A DNA stretch of 64,000 bases from Dillenia suffruticosa (GCA_033439265.1 JAVTVX010000034.1:21032501-21096500), one strand, 5' to 3'. Positions 48,861 through 62,682 are shown, counted from the stretch's first letter. Notes: a model not told the origin generated them from the letters alone. Made by a program: numbers and translations.

Positions 48861-51796
48861 TATAGTATCGATCGATTTTTGTTTAATCAAAATGAATTAA
48901 ATCTTCTGTTATCATATGGCATAATTATTGTTATCAAGGTTTATGTCTTTGTTCAATTTGGCAACAATGCCTTTTGTGGCTGTTGTCATCCACATCATAC
49001 AATTATATATCTATTATTAACATATTCAATTAAAACTAGATATTTTTTAAATCAATATAATAATTAAATAATTTATTCATGCAAAAACATGCCAAGAACA
49101 CACTAACATTATATAATCAAATTCATTTATGTATAAAAATAATTATTTCATTTAATATTATTTAAAAATACCTCCCATTTTAATTAATTATTTGCAATCA
49201 TATATCAACGAAGGCAGTTTAAAAAAAAAATTGGATGTCACAATGATCCCGCTTAATATCCAAATTCCTTAGGCAAGAGTTGCCCTTTGGACAAAACATC
49301 AAAATCATCTCCATTTAGTCACAGGGTTATTCAACCATAGACGAATTATAATCAGATTTTCCAAAAATTCATATCAACAATTTTCACAATTATGATTAAA
49401 TTCGGGAAAAAAAAAACATCCCTTGAGCATGAAAACAACTAGACCCAGGAACTCCTTTTTGACTTTTATGATATGAAAGATTAGACTTAAACTACAGCGA
49501 TAGAACATATTAAGAATAACCATGATCGATTTAACATCAAGAATTTATACAGCAAAGTTGAATTTGAATTATATTTAAGAAATAATTAACGATCAGTTGA
49601 TTTAATGAAATATGACGTTAGAACCTTTAATCAAAATTTCAGATTCGATTCACAACTTATATATGGAGCGGACTACGCTAGAAGGATAGTCCCCTTAAAT
49701 GAACTACTGTAAGTCCAAAACCGGATTAGTCAAAATGTGATTTCGGATACCAATTGATATTATACAAAAAAAAAATAAAAAAATAAATATATAAAATACC
49801 TTAGCTCTATACTAATGCCGGAAAAATGAAAGGAGAGTGTAGCACCTTTCACAATTATATTTATTGTATTGAATTGCTGGAATGAACTTTCGAGCTCCTT
49901 GCTTGAATCTTTAGGAATCAGCACTCAAGGACTTTGTCCTAGTCACCCCAAAATCAACTTTTTCTTAAAACAATTTTGGAGACTTTCTACATAGCTATCA
50001 ATTATATTATGTGATATTCTAAAAATAATAATAATAAAAATTGAAAAATACCATTTTATGTTAAAAACTCTAATTTCCCTTATTTTCCTAAATAAGACCC
50101 TATATTTAATATTTCTCTCCCTAGTTCGATAAAGTCAACAATCGTCTCAAGAAAAACTAGTAATCCTGGCACGACATTTCTTAAAATGTTGAATAAAACG
50201 TATCGCTCATGTAAAAATTTATAATTATTCGGTAATTATAATCTATCTTAAAAATTTAAATTTATGAAAAGCAATATTATTATTTATTTTATACCTTTTC
50301 ATCCTATGTTAGGTGTTGGGAAGACTATTTAATCACCTAAAATTTGTAAAGATAAAAGGGCTCCTATTTTAATATTTGTAAACAATCATTTAATTTTAAA
50401 ATTTTAAAATAATTGAAAAAGATCGTAATTATTTTATATAATGCGATGAACTTTTTTAGAAAATAAATAAAAATCAAATGAAATTAATCGCAATATCCTT
50501 GATCAGCTATGAAGTGTTACTATGGTCTCTCTTTGAAAATTAAATAAGATGAAACTTCAAAGGGAACAAATTTCCTTTTGTCTAATAATGGGATTGTGCT
50601 TAATATGAGGTGAAAGATTAGAGAGGAAAATGTTAGAGGGGAGAGATAAAAGGATAGAGAGATAATATTTTCTCCTTTTATACCCACTTTATAATTTAGT
50701 AATTCTTTATCTTAAAATTGAATTTATAAAAATTCTTTATCTATAAAAGTAAATACATTAATTTTCTCTATTTGAAAAAATGTCAATTTATTTCATACTT
50801 TATTTCTATAAAAATATATTTCTTTCCGATCTATGAAAGAATTTAGTTTTTTCGATTTAAAACTAATCAAATTAAATTTTTTTCTCTAATAAATTAAATT
50901 ATTTTAATATTTATTTATCTAATTACATTAATTTAAATTTTTTCTCTTAAAAAATTAAATTAATTTCCTGTGAAAAAAAATATTCATTGCACTTATACCT
51001 GTTTGTGCAAAAAATATATTTATAGTAATGCTAATAAAAAGGAGCTTTCAATGAGCAAAATTCTAATTATTGTGTAAAAATTTGAAGTAATTTTTAAGTA
51101 CCATAGAATTTATTTTTAGTTTTGAAGGTTAGACTAACAAATTTTATTTTAAAAATTAATTTAAAAATAATGTTGATGGCACGATATAAACAATTTAAAA
51201 ATAATTGTATTTTTACCTCCAGGAAAATGCACCCTTGGATTTACTCATGTTTCGTCCATAAAAGGATTTGCATTCCATAAGGTTTTATTTATTTATTTTT
51301 TAATAATGAATTAATATTCATAATTATATTTTGATTAATCCGATTCGAGCGTTATCATGTTTAATTCAAAGAAGACTCGTCTTTTCTATTTTTAAATTTT
51401 AAATTTAATTAAAAAATTTAATATTTTTACTTGTCAGGCTAACTATGGAATAATATTAAAAGATTTAAATTTTCAATGAGATAATTTAGTGGTCACAATT
51501 CTCTTTTTTTATTTTAATAGTTTTAAATTTAAATTTTTATATAACAAAAGAAATATATTAAAGGGGTTAATCTATTTTCCCCCTTTTTCATAAGACTTTA
51601 TTTCTTTCCCGCCATCTGTGCAATGTATCCAAACGGTGACGTTTGATATAACTTCCTCCGTTGGTGTTCTTTAGCCACGTTTCAGGAAAATTGGCAGAAT
51701 CTCTCTCTCTCTCTCTCTCAGACACGCATTAAAAAATGTCATCTTTCCGGTCTCCGTTTACTGGTTCGGTCGAGTCTGGTGTTGTCGTTAATAGAG
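48861..51796. other. AT-rich intergenic region
   Basis: It holds a SINE-like copy at 49.59-49.78 kb and otherwise very AT-rich DNA. A short CT tract (51702-51719) lies about 80 bp before the OSCA start. No gene is seen. Confidence 0.5.
49590..49780 (+). repeat. SINE-like element, family 1
   Basis: B-box-like CAGATTCGATTCAC at about 49640 is followed by ACCGGATTAGTCAAAATG ... GATACCAATTGATA and an A-run, the shared family 3' end. Confidence 0.45.
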
Positions 51797-54700
51797 ATGA
51801 ATGCACAGGGTTTATTTGCTTCGGCAGCCATTAACATAGGCTTGGCATTCGTAGTTCTCTCACTCTTCTCCATACTGAAGAAGCAGCCTTCAAATGCCTC
51901 TGTATATTACGCTCGTCGACTTTCCCAGCGACAATCGATTCACTTCGATCGCTTTTTCTGTCTCTCTCGCTTCCTCCCCTCATTTTCTTGGATCTTTCGC
52001 GCTTTTCGAGTGTCCCAAGATGAAATTATTCAGACGTCTGGCCTTGATGCTCTCGTCCTTGTCAGACTCTTCAAATTCGGGTTCCTTTCTCTCACACACA
52101 CACACTCTCTCTCTCTCTCTCTCTCTCTCTTTCTATCTATCTATCTGAAAGCATTTTCTTTAGTTTATTTTGCCTGCTCAAAATGCGAGAACTTAAGTTC
52201 AAGGAGTTGCATAGTGTAAATTTATTTATTTTTCAAGGTTATGCCACAGAGATGATTATCACTTCAAATTATAGGTATTGGATTGGTAAGAATTCTAAAC
52301 CTAAAATTTGGAAATTAAGGACCATTTGAAAGGGCTTTAATTTCCCAAGTTTATCAATTTCACTTTTTTCTCAAGAATACAAATTGGAAAATCCCCCCAT
52401 TTTTCTGGATTGGGTTAGGCAATGGGATGGGATGATATTTTAACGTCTCACCTATCACCGTTGATGGTTCTTCCAATTCTCTTTTCAATGATCTAGAACT
52501 TTAGGAAAGCATCTTAATGATCTCTGACCGCTCCATGATTTATAAACAAGAACATTGAATTGCAATCCAACAGTGACAAAACTCATGGGCATCAATATCC
52601 ATGGGATTGTAGAATGACCGTCTTCTTTACTTTCCTATTTCAATTTCGAAGATAACTTCATGGTTAAGTGTGGGCAAGAGTAGTGCCAAGACTAGTAACA
52701 TGATGGGCGACCTCCTCGGAAGTACTCTTGTTGTACCCCTTTTTTTTGTTTTATGTGCAAATATGAGGCTAAATCCATTCATCATCTTCTATTACATTAC
52801 CTGTGTGTGAGGGAGTCGTGGAATATGGTGTTGGGTTTTCTTAGTTGTTTTTGTGTCATGGTGGGCAGTATTGAAAATGAAGTTTGGATTTGGTCGTATT
52901 TGCCTGCACAGAAGGCGAAAAGGCATCTTTTGGCATTGATTTCTTTGTCTATTTTTTTGAATAGTTGGTGAGAACGAAATTTTAAACCTTTTGAGCGTAG
53001 AGAGGGCTTTTTAGACCAGTTAAAAGCTAAGGGGTTATCTTCCATTTCTTTTTGGCTTTCTAGAGACTCTATGAACTTGGATGTAGCTTTTCTTGATTTG
53101 CATTGAGTTTAGCTTTGTAATTTCCTTTTGGGTGGCTTCCCCATGAAACCGTTAATACAGATTTTTATTCATTAAAAAATATTGGAGTTAACTTCACAAT
53201 CCTGATGTCCTAATCTGGAGTATGACTAAAGAAAATGGTTTGCAAAAGTACACTATGGATATGGAATTTGTGGCTCGCTGATGCTTTGATGGGGTCATGG
53301 TAATATTCTCATTCTAATTTAGCAGTGATTGCTGAACATAATATTTTGAAAAGGATGGGCCCTCATGATATTGCCACAGCAGAGGGGAAACACGTACCCC
53401 TTTCCACCTTTTAATTAAAAAAAATGGTTGTTGCAATGCTTTTGGTACTGGATTCAAATGCAATTTTATGCGTATATATTACTATATATATATATATATA
53501 TTTTTTTTAATAAGCAAATTTAGTGGTAGGGCCAGTTTAAAAAATTTTATCCTTATCACAATAGCATATGAATAAAGAATTTAAAAAGGTTCAGGGTAAC
53601 TTTTCCTGAAAAAGCTTGACTGTATTTGAGAAACTAAAACCAAAAAGAAAGAAATAATTGTATAGAAAATATGTTTTACATTTTCATTCTAGACTACAAA
53701 AACAATAAAGGAAAATCCATATCAAACACATGCTTTGTGGCTCTTGATGCCTCAAATTTAGAGTAATTCCTTATTTTCTGATTTTTGAAATAAAAAATTA
53801 GAAAATGTTTATGAGACTTAATTGAAACTATGTTGTGGAGTTCTTGCATTATTATTTTGTTTTAGAATGGCATGAGTGTTAGAATGCACAGTTTCTTTTT
53901 TATTGATTTATTTATTTTTTTTAAATTCCCATAAACTTTCAATGTGGCTTGCTCATTTGCATGTTGGTCTTTATGTTGCATTTTAAATTCAATATCGGAT
54001 ATCTCCAAATGCATTTGTTATTGGCTGCTGACTGTGTCAATTTTGCAGCGTGAATTTCTTCCTGGCTAGCTCTGCTGTTGGACTGCTGGTACTTCTTCCA
54101 GTAAACTATACAAGCCAGAATGGACCATCTAGGAGATCCTTATCCTATTCTTTGGATTCTTTCTCTATTTCTAACATAAGTGGAGGCTCTGATAGGTTAG
54201 GCTCTTCAATTTGCATATTATACTAGTGCAACAAGTAATATGAGTAAATTATGAACATCCTTCAAACTGTGGATTTTCTTTTCCCCTGAATTTCTTTGTT
54301 ATTGTTGAAGTCACATCAGTTTTATGCACATAGAAATAAGTACCCAAGCGTGTTGACTATGTACAATCCTATAAATAAGTGACATTAAATGGATATTAAG
54401 GAGGAAGTTTTCAGTTCAGATTGATATTGATTTTTGCACGGAAAATGGTTAAGATCGTGGAGTAAGGAGGGGCTGATGTTAGAATGGCATGACTCTGATA
54501 TTTATGCATTTTGAAACATTATTTGTCAATTATTTTGGCCACTAATGAAGAAGTTTGACGTTAAAAATTTCTAAATTAGAGGCAAGTGGAGTATGGCCTT
54601 CACCCAGGACACCTAAGAAACTATAGTTCATATTCTTTGGGCAGCTTATAACATTTTGAATTGTATATTCGATGGGATTGGACATACTTAAGGTCATATA

Positions 54701-56461
54701 CTCTTCTTTTCTTGCGTGTTTTTGTCCATTTGAGTATGCAACTATGCCATTACATTTCGTTTTGTAGAGTATTCTGCTAATGGTTATTAGCTTGGGATTC
54801 TACCTGACTGCATTTGGTCTTATCATAAAATGGTTTGAGGATACTACAAAATTTTGAGTTGAATCATTGACAAAATTGTACTATAAACATGTCAGAGAAT
54901 ATTTTTCTACTCCTTAGTTTATTTAGATAATTTGTAAAAGGATATGCTAAATTTTGATGCAAAAGCAAAAACTGCAGTTTCTCTCATTCCCTGTTCTGAT
55001 ACAAAATGCTGAACATGGTCAAAACTCAAAAGCAGAATTTAAATGTGCATGCTAGTGATCACTTAAGTTGTGATGCATATATCACATTGTTCATAGAGAT
55101 TGGGCATTCAAACCCAACATACACTTAGGAATGGTCTATTGATAAATTAAATTTTAATGCAAAACAACAAAATTGAATTTGAAGTGTTGAATCAGTTATA
55201 CTGGGGTGAAATTGGCTACAGTTAAACTAACTCCCTCCTCTCTTCTCTCTCTCATTGGACAAAACATGATTATACGTTTGAAAAAAATCTCATTGCTCTA
55301 TATAGCTCAAAATTTTATTTTGATGCAGGCTTTGGGTGCACTATATGTGCTTGTGGATCATAACCTTTATCGGATTATATATGCTATATAAGGTAATGAG
55401 TTTGTTCATATATTTAGAAAGTATTTCATTGAATTTTTCTTTGTTTTGTTAATGCTTAAAAAGAATAATGAAATTGGGGAAAAACCTCAAATAGTTCTTG
55501 GTTGGAAGAAGAAGAAAAGAAGTATAATAAAGTCAGCCTGCTTTTTAGTTTTGCTTGCCTACTTCAACCACCTTCAAATACTTATGGGAATGATTGCGCA
55601 AGTGTCGGGCTCCGCCACAAATTTTCCATCCTTCGTTCCAACTTATACTAATTGTATATGCTTAGAAATTCATCAGGTCCTGGGTAATGTTGTAAACATA
55701 CTTCTTTAGTGTTAAGGGTCATGTCATATATTGGAGCAGATCAAGGAACTTAATAAGCGTATCAATCGGGCTTAGGAACTTTACAGCATCATTATAAATT
55801 GAGGGGCTTAAGTTTGCACTCCAAGAGAAGATAAAGCGGTCATCTATGCCTTTTTAGGCTTCATTTTGTGTTTTTGTATTTTGCTTGATGAAAGCTTGTT
55901 TGAAGAAGCACCTCTAGAACTAAAAGGTCAAATATTAGAAATCACTGCCATTGCTAATTTTTAATGTTGATGACCTGGGGTATAGATTTGTAATGTGATG
56001 CAATAGTGATTAAATGATGTGTCTTGTCTTGGGACGTGTCTCGGTTAATTAGAGTGAGATAGAGAAGGCACGATCATGTATGCTTATATCTGTGCCTATT
56101 GTAGCATCTGTTGAACTTCTGTGTATTTTCATTGTCTGGAAAAAATTTTCATGTATCTACTTTCACTGTGCCAAAGACTTCATTGAATTAAGTTGAGTTT
56201 CTATATCAACTCTTTCTGATGGAACTTCTTGTACCATATTGTTTTTAGGAATATAATGTGATATTAGTAAAGAGGATCCAGCGGCTTCGTGATATAAGGC
56301 ATAGCAATGATCAGTTTACTGTCCTGGTTCGACAAATTCCACTGTGTATTGAACATGAGTCTTATGGGTGTTCTGTGGACCACTTTTTCAGCAAGCACCA
56401 TCCACACTCTTATCAATGTTACCAAATGCTATATGATGGAAAAGAGTTTCAAGTTTTACTG
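51797..56461 (+). pseudogene. OSCA/CSC1 (RXW8-like) channel gene, 5' part only
   Basis: OSCA proteins are hyperosmolality- and force-gated cation channels. Exons 51797-52080, 54049-54195, 55329-55392 and 56249-56461 join with correct phases to 236 codons. They start MNAQGLFASAAINIGLAFVV, continue LKKQPSNASVYYARR and GLDALVLVRLFKFGVNFFLA, then LPVNYTSQ, LWVHYMCLWIITFIGLYMLY and FTVLVRQIP. This covers the N-terminal span, the RSN1_TM segment and the start of the PHM7_cyt domain. The usual protein is about 700-800 aa. The remaining exons, including the pore-forming C-terminal spans, are not found before the duplicated block starts at 58.5 kb. The last donor (CTG/GTATAAG) is intact. It could be transcribed as a truncated product. 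Intron 1 holds a LINE relic. Confidence 0.82.
52740..53175 (+). mobile_element. LINE ORF2 3' end inside OSCA intron 1
   Basis: It encodes MCKYEAKSIHHLLLHYLCVR, then ESWNMVLGF, the zf-RVT region of plant LINE ORF2, followed by ERNFKPFERREGFLDQLK, also typical. After the stop comes a short 3' UTR ending TTCATTAAAAAA. It is 5'-truncated and in sense orientation to the host gene. Confidence 0.82.
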
Positions 56462-58542
56462 GTATAAGTTGTTATGCTTGCAATTGTTGTTGCTATGATT
56501 TGCAAATGAGTGCTGAATTTCTAATATATGCATTTGTGCTATCTTTTCATTGTTGAGTGCTCATATATGTAAAAGCATGAATATCTTCTTTTGATTTTCT
56601 CACTTCAATGACTTCCTAAGCCAGTTTTGGCAAACAATATTTTCAGAAGATATGCAACTCTATCTTGAAAACTTGGAAAAGATTTTCATGGTGCTTGAGA
56701 ATGAATTAAGATGTCTCGATCCTTGGGGCTTTCTTTGGGTTTTATGTGATTCAAAGAATGGAAAAAGTACTTCAGTCGATAAGTCTATCTTGCAGATAAC
56801 TTTTTCTTCTTCTACTTACAATTGTTTATGTGTTCCTTTACAGTCATTGTGGAAAGAATATATCGTATATTATCTTGCAAGTATGTAACATATATTAGCA
56901 CCATTGGTCGACCTAAAAATCATTTAAGGGATGGTGCAGCAGTTTATTTAATCGAATTGTGTTTAGTTCTATTTTTACCGGAACATATGTGAATTTTATG
57001 GATGTTTCCACCTTCTTGGTGCTTTTAGTTTATTGAATTGCTTTTTTCCCATCAAACGATAAAAAAATGAAATATCATGCGAAACATCATAACTTTCTCA
57101 CTATTTACACCCATTCATGACAAAAAAAAAATAAAGAAACGAAAATTTCTACAAAGTGTCATTTTGTTGCAGTATAAATGGAAACTAGGAAATTTCTGTA
57201 GGTATTTGCATCAAATTTTTGCTTTTTGGCCTTAGCTCATTTATTTTCGGTCTACATTGGCATATTTAATATAAATTCTTGACGAAAATGTTTATGCTAT
57301 ATAGCCCTTGTGATGAGAATGCTAAGTTGGATAATATTGGAATTGATAATGTCATACTAAAGAAGAGGTGGTCAAATGGAATATGTTGCTATTGATATTT
57401 GCTAAATGAATAGAATTGAACGGAAAGCATAATTTTAGATGGTTGATCCCAACTGGTTTTGTCATGGTAACTAGCCTAGGTCCTTCCTCTGGTTCTCATT
57501 AGGTCTCTTCATCTTGTCATGTGCTTATATTTTTCTTACAGTCTCCCTGGTCCAGATTTCATTTTGGTCTTTCCTGAGACCTTTACTCATTGAGGTGTTG
57601 TTTAAAGACGGACATTGTTAGTTTTGTAGGGATAAAGCTCCAACGGGTCAATCATCCTTTTTTGGAGCATCGTTATGTTTTTAACAGTTTGTAATGGAGT
57701 ACTTGTGCTTTTCTTTCAGCAAGATCTTTTCTTTTTAAGTTTCTGGTGTTTAGTTATTTAGGAAGCTTTTTAATATTTTTCTCTATTACTATAGTAACTT
57801 AAAATTATTTATGAGTTTCCAAATTTTAGTTTTACTAATGGTTTCTATTTTTTAAGGTTAATTGTCTGCTCAATGCTTGTAACATTATTATAAAAAAAGC
57901 AAGTTAAATAAAAGCGTTACTTTTGTTTTGAATTCTCTCAAACCCTAGAAGTGTGATGCTTTGTTGCTCAAATTATGATGTCTAAGGATTTACTACTGTG
58001 ATTCTAGTAATTTTATCCTCTTTCTTCTCAGTTGTTGCTATCCTCCCTTAATTTACTTCTTGCAGTTTGTTTCTTGGAGATTTCTTTCGGTGTTTACAAA
58101 GGTTGTCATATTAAGCTTCCGAAAAACTATAATTCCATTAAAATTCATCCCACATCACTTTTGTATAAACTTTTGGTTGCTAGTCATGTCTACTTGAAGT
58201 GGGAGGTCTTTTCTAGAAAAGTTTATTGATTTTCTACGAGATGTGCCTTTCCCAAAACATTATGAGATGGATGAAATAAAAAACACGTCTTGAATATTGT
58301 GTTACATGCTTCTCACTTCGGAGCATCATTTTGCCAACATGAGGTTGATATGTTATGCTAACTTTTTGTTGTTGGTTGATGAAAATGGTTTAAAGTAGTT
58401 CAGACAACCAACTATTGTTGATTGGGAGGACATGATGTTGAAGTTATAGGAAAAGTATTTCATGTAAGAATACCAAGATGATCATATGATCAATTGATGA
58501 CTCTCCAACATTATAAACATCCATTAAATCTTGTTCCTCAAG
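56462..58542. other. Unassigned region between OSCA exon 4 and the duplication edge
   Basis: Several short ORFs (for example 56652-56888 and 58032-58229) give no family match that I recognise, and none continues the OSCA protein. The breakpoint of the rearrangement that placed FHIT intron sequence here lies at its right edge. Confidence 0.45.
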
Positions 58543-59145
58543 ATTCAGAGTATATTTTTAAGTGAGTGGTAGTTCTGTTAGGAAAATAGGAATTTTTTGC
58601 TAAAGCTTTAATTAAGTGTTTGTTAGTAGGGTGGATTAAGAAGCCCAAGGAACAAAATTTTGCCTTTTTTTTTTTGGAAGGACTTAAGAATAATGAAGAA
58701 GAAGGGTGAAGAAAAATACGTTTCTGCTGCACTCATTTAAGAGCAGTTGGGTTGGGACCCCAAAATTTGCTAATAAATGCTTTAATTTTCAATCTTTACG
58801 GATTAGATTTTGAAGTAGCAAACCTCACAAGTTTTAGGTACAAGGTTTAATTAAGTTAAATTGAGCAGAAATCGGATTTTGAAACTGAATAGTTCACTTT
58901 TTTGTGAAAAGAGCAAATTTCTTGTCAAGGTGCTAAATTATGATCTTGGTAACAAATAAGGTCCTGGACTTTAAAAGGTTCTGTTTAAGATTCTAAACTG
59001 TAAATGTGTAGCATATAAGGTTCATTTGTTAAAAGACATTAAAAGATAACGTCCGCCGGTTTTATTAATGGAGCTGCTAAATGGACCAAAATTTTTAGAC
59101 CTATCCTTTTGTTTTAATAAAAAACCTTTTTTTAGTTGATAAAAG

Positions 59146-59213
59146 GAGAGTAAAGGGTTCACTCCAAGCACAAAGTGCTCCCCGGCTTATCGTGGGGGTA
59201 GGGGGAGGGTGGG
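59146..59213 (-). mobile_element. 5'-truncated Au-like SINE
   Basis: On the minus strand it reads CCCTCCCCCTACCCCCACGA, then TAAGCCGGGGAGCACTTTGTGC ... CCCTTTACTC, a degenerate form of the Au SINE 3' end (CCCGCG..AGCGGGAGC..GTGC). It is flanked by the 12-bp duplication AGTTGATAAAAG (59134-59145 and 59214-59225). Copy 1 has a single AGTTGATAAAAG near 41617. Confidence 0.78.
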
Positions 59214-60367
59214 AGTTGATAAAAGCAAAGTCTTTTGAAAAAATGGAAATCTTTTCCGTAGACAAAGAGAGGGAAGAGAGGAGAGAAGAGAGAGAACGAA
59301 CTGCCAGCACCACCAGCGGAAAAGAGATAGAACTCAGGCAATTAAAGAAATGGAGTGCCACAAATTTGTGTCAAAGGTTGTGAAAAATTAAAATCGGGAC
59401 TTGCCATGACCATATTTCTTCTCCAAATTTAAGGCTTATCTTCTTGGTGAAAATCAAACAACTCCATCCCATGATTAAAGCTCGAATTCACTTTAGTCTG
59501 ATATAGGTACTTGAGAGCATCAAAATCTGCATGGTATGGAAGAAAAATTGCATTGGTTGAGGCATAGTAAGATTTAAGACATAGGTATTCTAAAATTCTT
59601 CAATGGAAAATTAGCTTATTAGGATTTCATTTCTTTTAGGTTTGTATTGAAGTCTTGCTTTCATATTCTTTGAGGAACACATGACTTAGATGATTGCAAA
59701 GGTTTTCAGGTGTTAACTGAATTAGGATGGAGGATGTTAGTTTACCAATTCTCAAGGTTCAAATATTTATGTTTAGGCATTGAAACATCAGTCAACAAGT
59801 TTTTAAGTGGTTCAGAGTCTCTGCGGTCTAGGTCCAATTTGTAATTAGTACAATAGAACCTGGCCTTTGCATTATAAGATTTTGAAGTATTGCTTAAATG
59901 TTGTGAGGGTGAGAGGGAAAAGAAGGCTGGATAGTGTTGGTGAATTTCGCTCTTCTGTTCACATTCTCTTTTGGGGGCCTCATTGAAAGTCTTAGGAAGC
60001 AATCATTCATCATAGGAACTTGCATATATGTAGGAAAGTCATATTTAGGAGTTGCTTGGGAAGCTTACTGTTGTTTGAGTCTAATGGATTCATGGAATAG
60101 TAGCTGACTTATAGTTATTTGATATTGTATAATGAATAGTTTTCTGTTAGATTTCACAGGCTAATGGTTTAACAATGAGGATGTTTATTATTATAGCGAA
60201 AGGTGCATAACATTATATACATTAAATTAGATTTTTCCTACGCTAGTCTAATCCCTTCATTTTATGTTACTGTGCTCTATGTTTCATTCATGTTGATATA
60301 TTCATTTGTTTTCAACTACTTTTCTGACTTATCATTTAATTAATTTCCTGCTTTGTTTCTTTTGCAG

Positions 60368-62682
60368 GTCATATTCTTTTCTTTTCTCAAACGAACAATT
60401 ATTTTCTTTCTTTTCATGGCCTTCATATTGGAATATAATCATAAACATACCACGACCAGCTTTAAAAGGCCAAATAAGCATACAATGTTGGTCATGTGAC
60501 TCTAGTTTAAGCAGTAGAAAGGTTATTCAAGAGTCTATTTTATGTGAAAGAGTGGTCATTACATATTTGTAGGGCCAAAGGCAGATAATATTTATTACTA
60601 CTCTGACAAGATTTGTCTGAATTGTTTTCCAGTAACTAGATCTCTGAGTAACTCGTGTTAGATTAGTTGAGTTGGTTGTGGGCAATAGATCTGTTTGAAC
60701 ATGTTGTGCATAAAAAACTGACTAGTTGAAAAATTTGCCAATGGGATTTCACCTTACTGAAGTATGCCGGTATGGCTAAAATATGTCGAAACTCCATCCA
60801 TCCTAGATCTAGCAGAGCCATACTCTCTTATCTCTACTTCAACATATAGGCCAACTAGTGGTCGTCCAAAATGCTTAATTCATTCATTTAGTGTTAGTTA
60901 ATTTATGTTGTTCTGGCTGGTGTCAACTGTTTTTTTCTTTGGAGTGGCCACTTAAATGGATAAATTATGGATCATCAATTAATTGAAAGACTACAATTAA
61001 GGTCATGACATGTACCACTATGAAAACTAGTATTTGGTATTTGCTAAATCAACAAAGATAACTGATGTGGGACAACTGGGGTAGATTGCTACAATAGGAA
61101 GAATAGACTATTAAAGCTAAAAAGGTGTTGTGGCAGAAGAAAGCACGTGAAAAACTTGGGGTTGAAGGTTGAAAATTGTAGAGTAAAATTAGTTGCTGTA
61201 ATATTGCCTTGAATGAGGTTTGACTGCATGCAGTTTTGACCAATTTCATTAGGACTTTGAAGCTTTATAAACTCAATTTCCATGAAATAGTAAGTTAAAG
61301 AGTTGATAAGCTTTGACCCTACAAACATGTGCTTGTTTGCCCTAGGCGTGAAGTGAAGCGCTTTGTTGATCTCACCGATGAAGAGACCAGCGATTTGTGG
61401 CTAACAGCTAGGAAGGTCGGAAGTCAGCTTGAAAACTACCATAGAGCATCCTCTAACATTTGCAATCCAGGTGGTACTGCATAAGCATTTACTTTTTTTA
61501 TCTTATTTTATTTTCACAAATTGTGTAATCAAAATACGGAAGATGTATAACGTGGACTCAACTTAAGGCCATTATGCCCATTTCAATAACAGATAATCAA
61601 AATACGAGAAATCATGCATTTTATCGAATGCATATGCTGTTTTTCATTTTCATTCCATCCTATTTTTTCTTCTGAAAACATGTGCAGTGTATTTGGAGTA
61701 TACTAGGTTGATTTGTTTTGCTTGTCAACTTGTTTTGTTTTGTTTGTTTGATCATTCATTTCTGTTTTCTTCTAAAGAGGATGCGAGCCTCCTCGTTTTT
61801 TTCTAGTATTTCTCTTCGAAAAATTATCCCATGCGTTCAGCTGTGGAACGTTCTAGTATTTCTCTTCGAAAAATTATCCCATGCGTTCAGCTGTGGAACA
61901 CCCTTATATCTAGATATTTTGAAGCTATGTCTGTTTCTACCCAAATTTATTGGCCTAAGGTCTTTGCGCTTAGTTTCTTGGTCATTCTTATGCTTTACTG
62001 GCATTGATTGATGATGAATTACTTATCTTTATCTTTCTGAAGTCACTTGCATGCAATAGTGATCCGACAATGCCACAAAAATTGTTGTGCTTCTGACGTT
62101 ATTTATTGTGTAATGCGATAACCATGCACCTTATATTTCTCTTAGAGCTACAATAGCAGCCTCCAAAACTGGTCTTGTAAAATGAGCCTCATGATTTAGG
62201 AATTTTTAGAATCACATTGAGTTCTGGCAGTGCACTGAGTAGTATATTTCCATCTTTAGACGGTTCTGCTGATTAGAACTGATGGCTATGAATTTTGTTC
62301 TCCCCAATCCTTATTTTGTGGTATAATTAATGAATTTCTGTCTCCTAGATGTGAACTAAATATCTATTTTTTCTTCAGGATGGGCCTCAGGCAGGACAAA
62401 CAGTACCGCAAGTCCACATCCATATCATCCCCGGGAGAGGTGGTGACTTTGAGAACAATGATGAGATATATGATGCTGTAAGATCATATTACCAATTATA
62501 CTGTTGGATTTATTGAAAATTGATGGCAATAACATTGTATCTTGCTGATTTGTTCTCATGGCCAGTTAGACACGAAGGAAATTGAATTAAAGAAGAAACT
62601 CGACTTGGACATAGAAAGAAAGGACAGGAGCCTTGAGGAGATGGCTCAAGAGGCAGATGAGTACAGAAAACTGTTTGTGTAG
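60368..62682 (+). pseudogene. FHIT copy 2, 5'-truncated
   Basis: Exon pieces are 60368-60370 (GTC), 61327-61470, 62379-62477 and 62566-62682. Exons 1 and 2, and hence the start codon and leader, are missing. The same 2-nt frame problem as in copy 1 precedes LTFAIQ (GCATCCTCTAACA, near 61446-61458). The triad reads PQVHIHIIPG: the first His is Gln and the following Arg is Gly. Unlike copy 1, the last acceptor is intact (GCCAG/TTA at 62561-62568). It is expected to be non-functional. Confidence 0.88.
61801..61900. repeat. 50-bp perfect tandem duplication
   Basis: 61801-61850 is repeated at 61851-61900 with one difference in the last base. Copy 1 has a single unit near 44331. It lies in an FHIT intron and arose after the duplication. 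Confidence 0.95.

Noticed and set aside
58032-58229. 65-aa ORF as a continuation of the OSCA gene
   Set aside because: It shows no OSCA motifs, and no phase-compatible splice from exon 4 could be defended.
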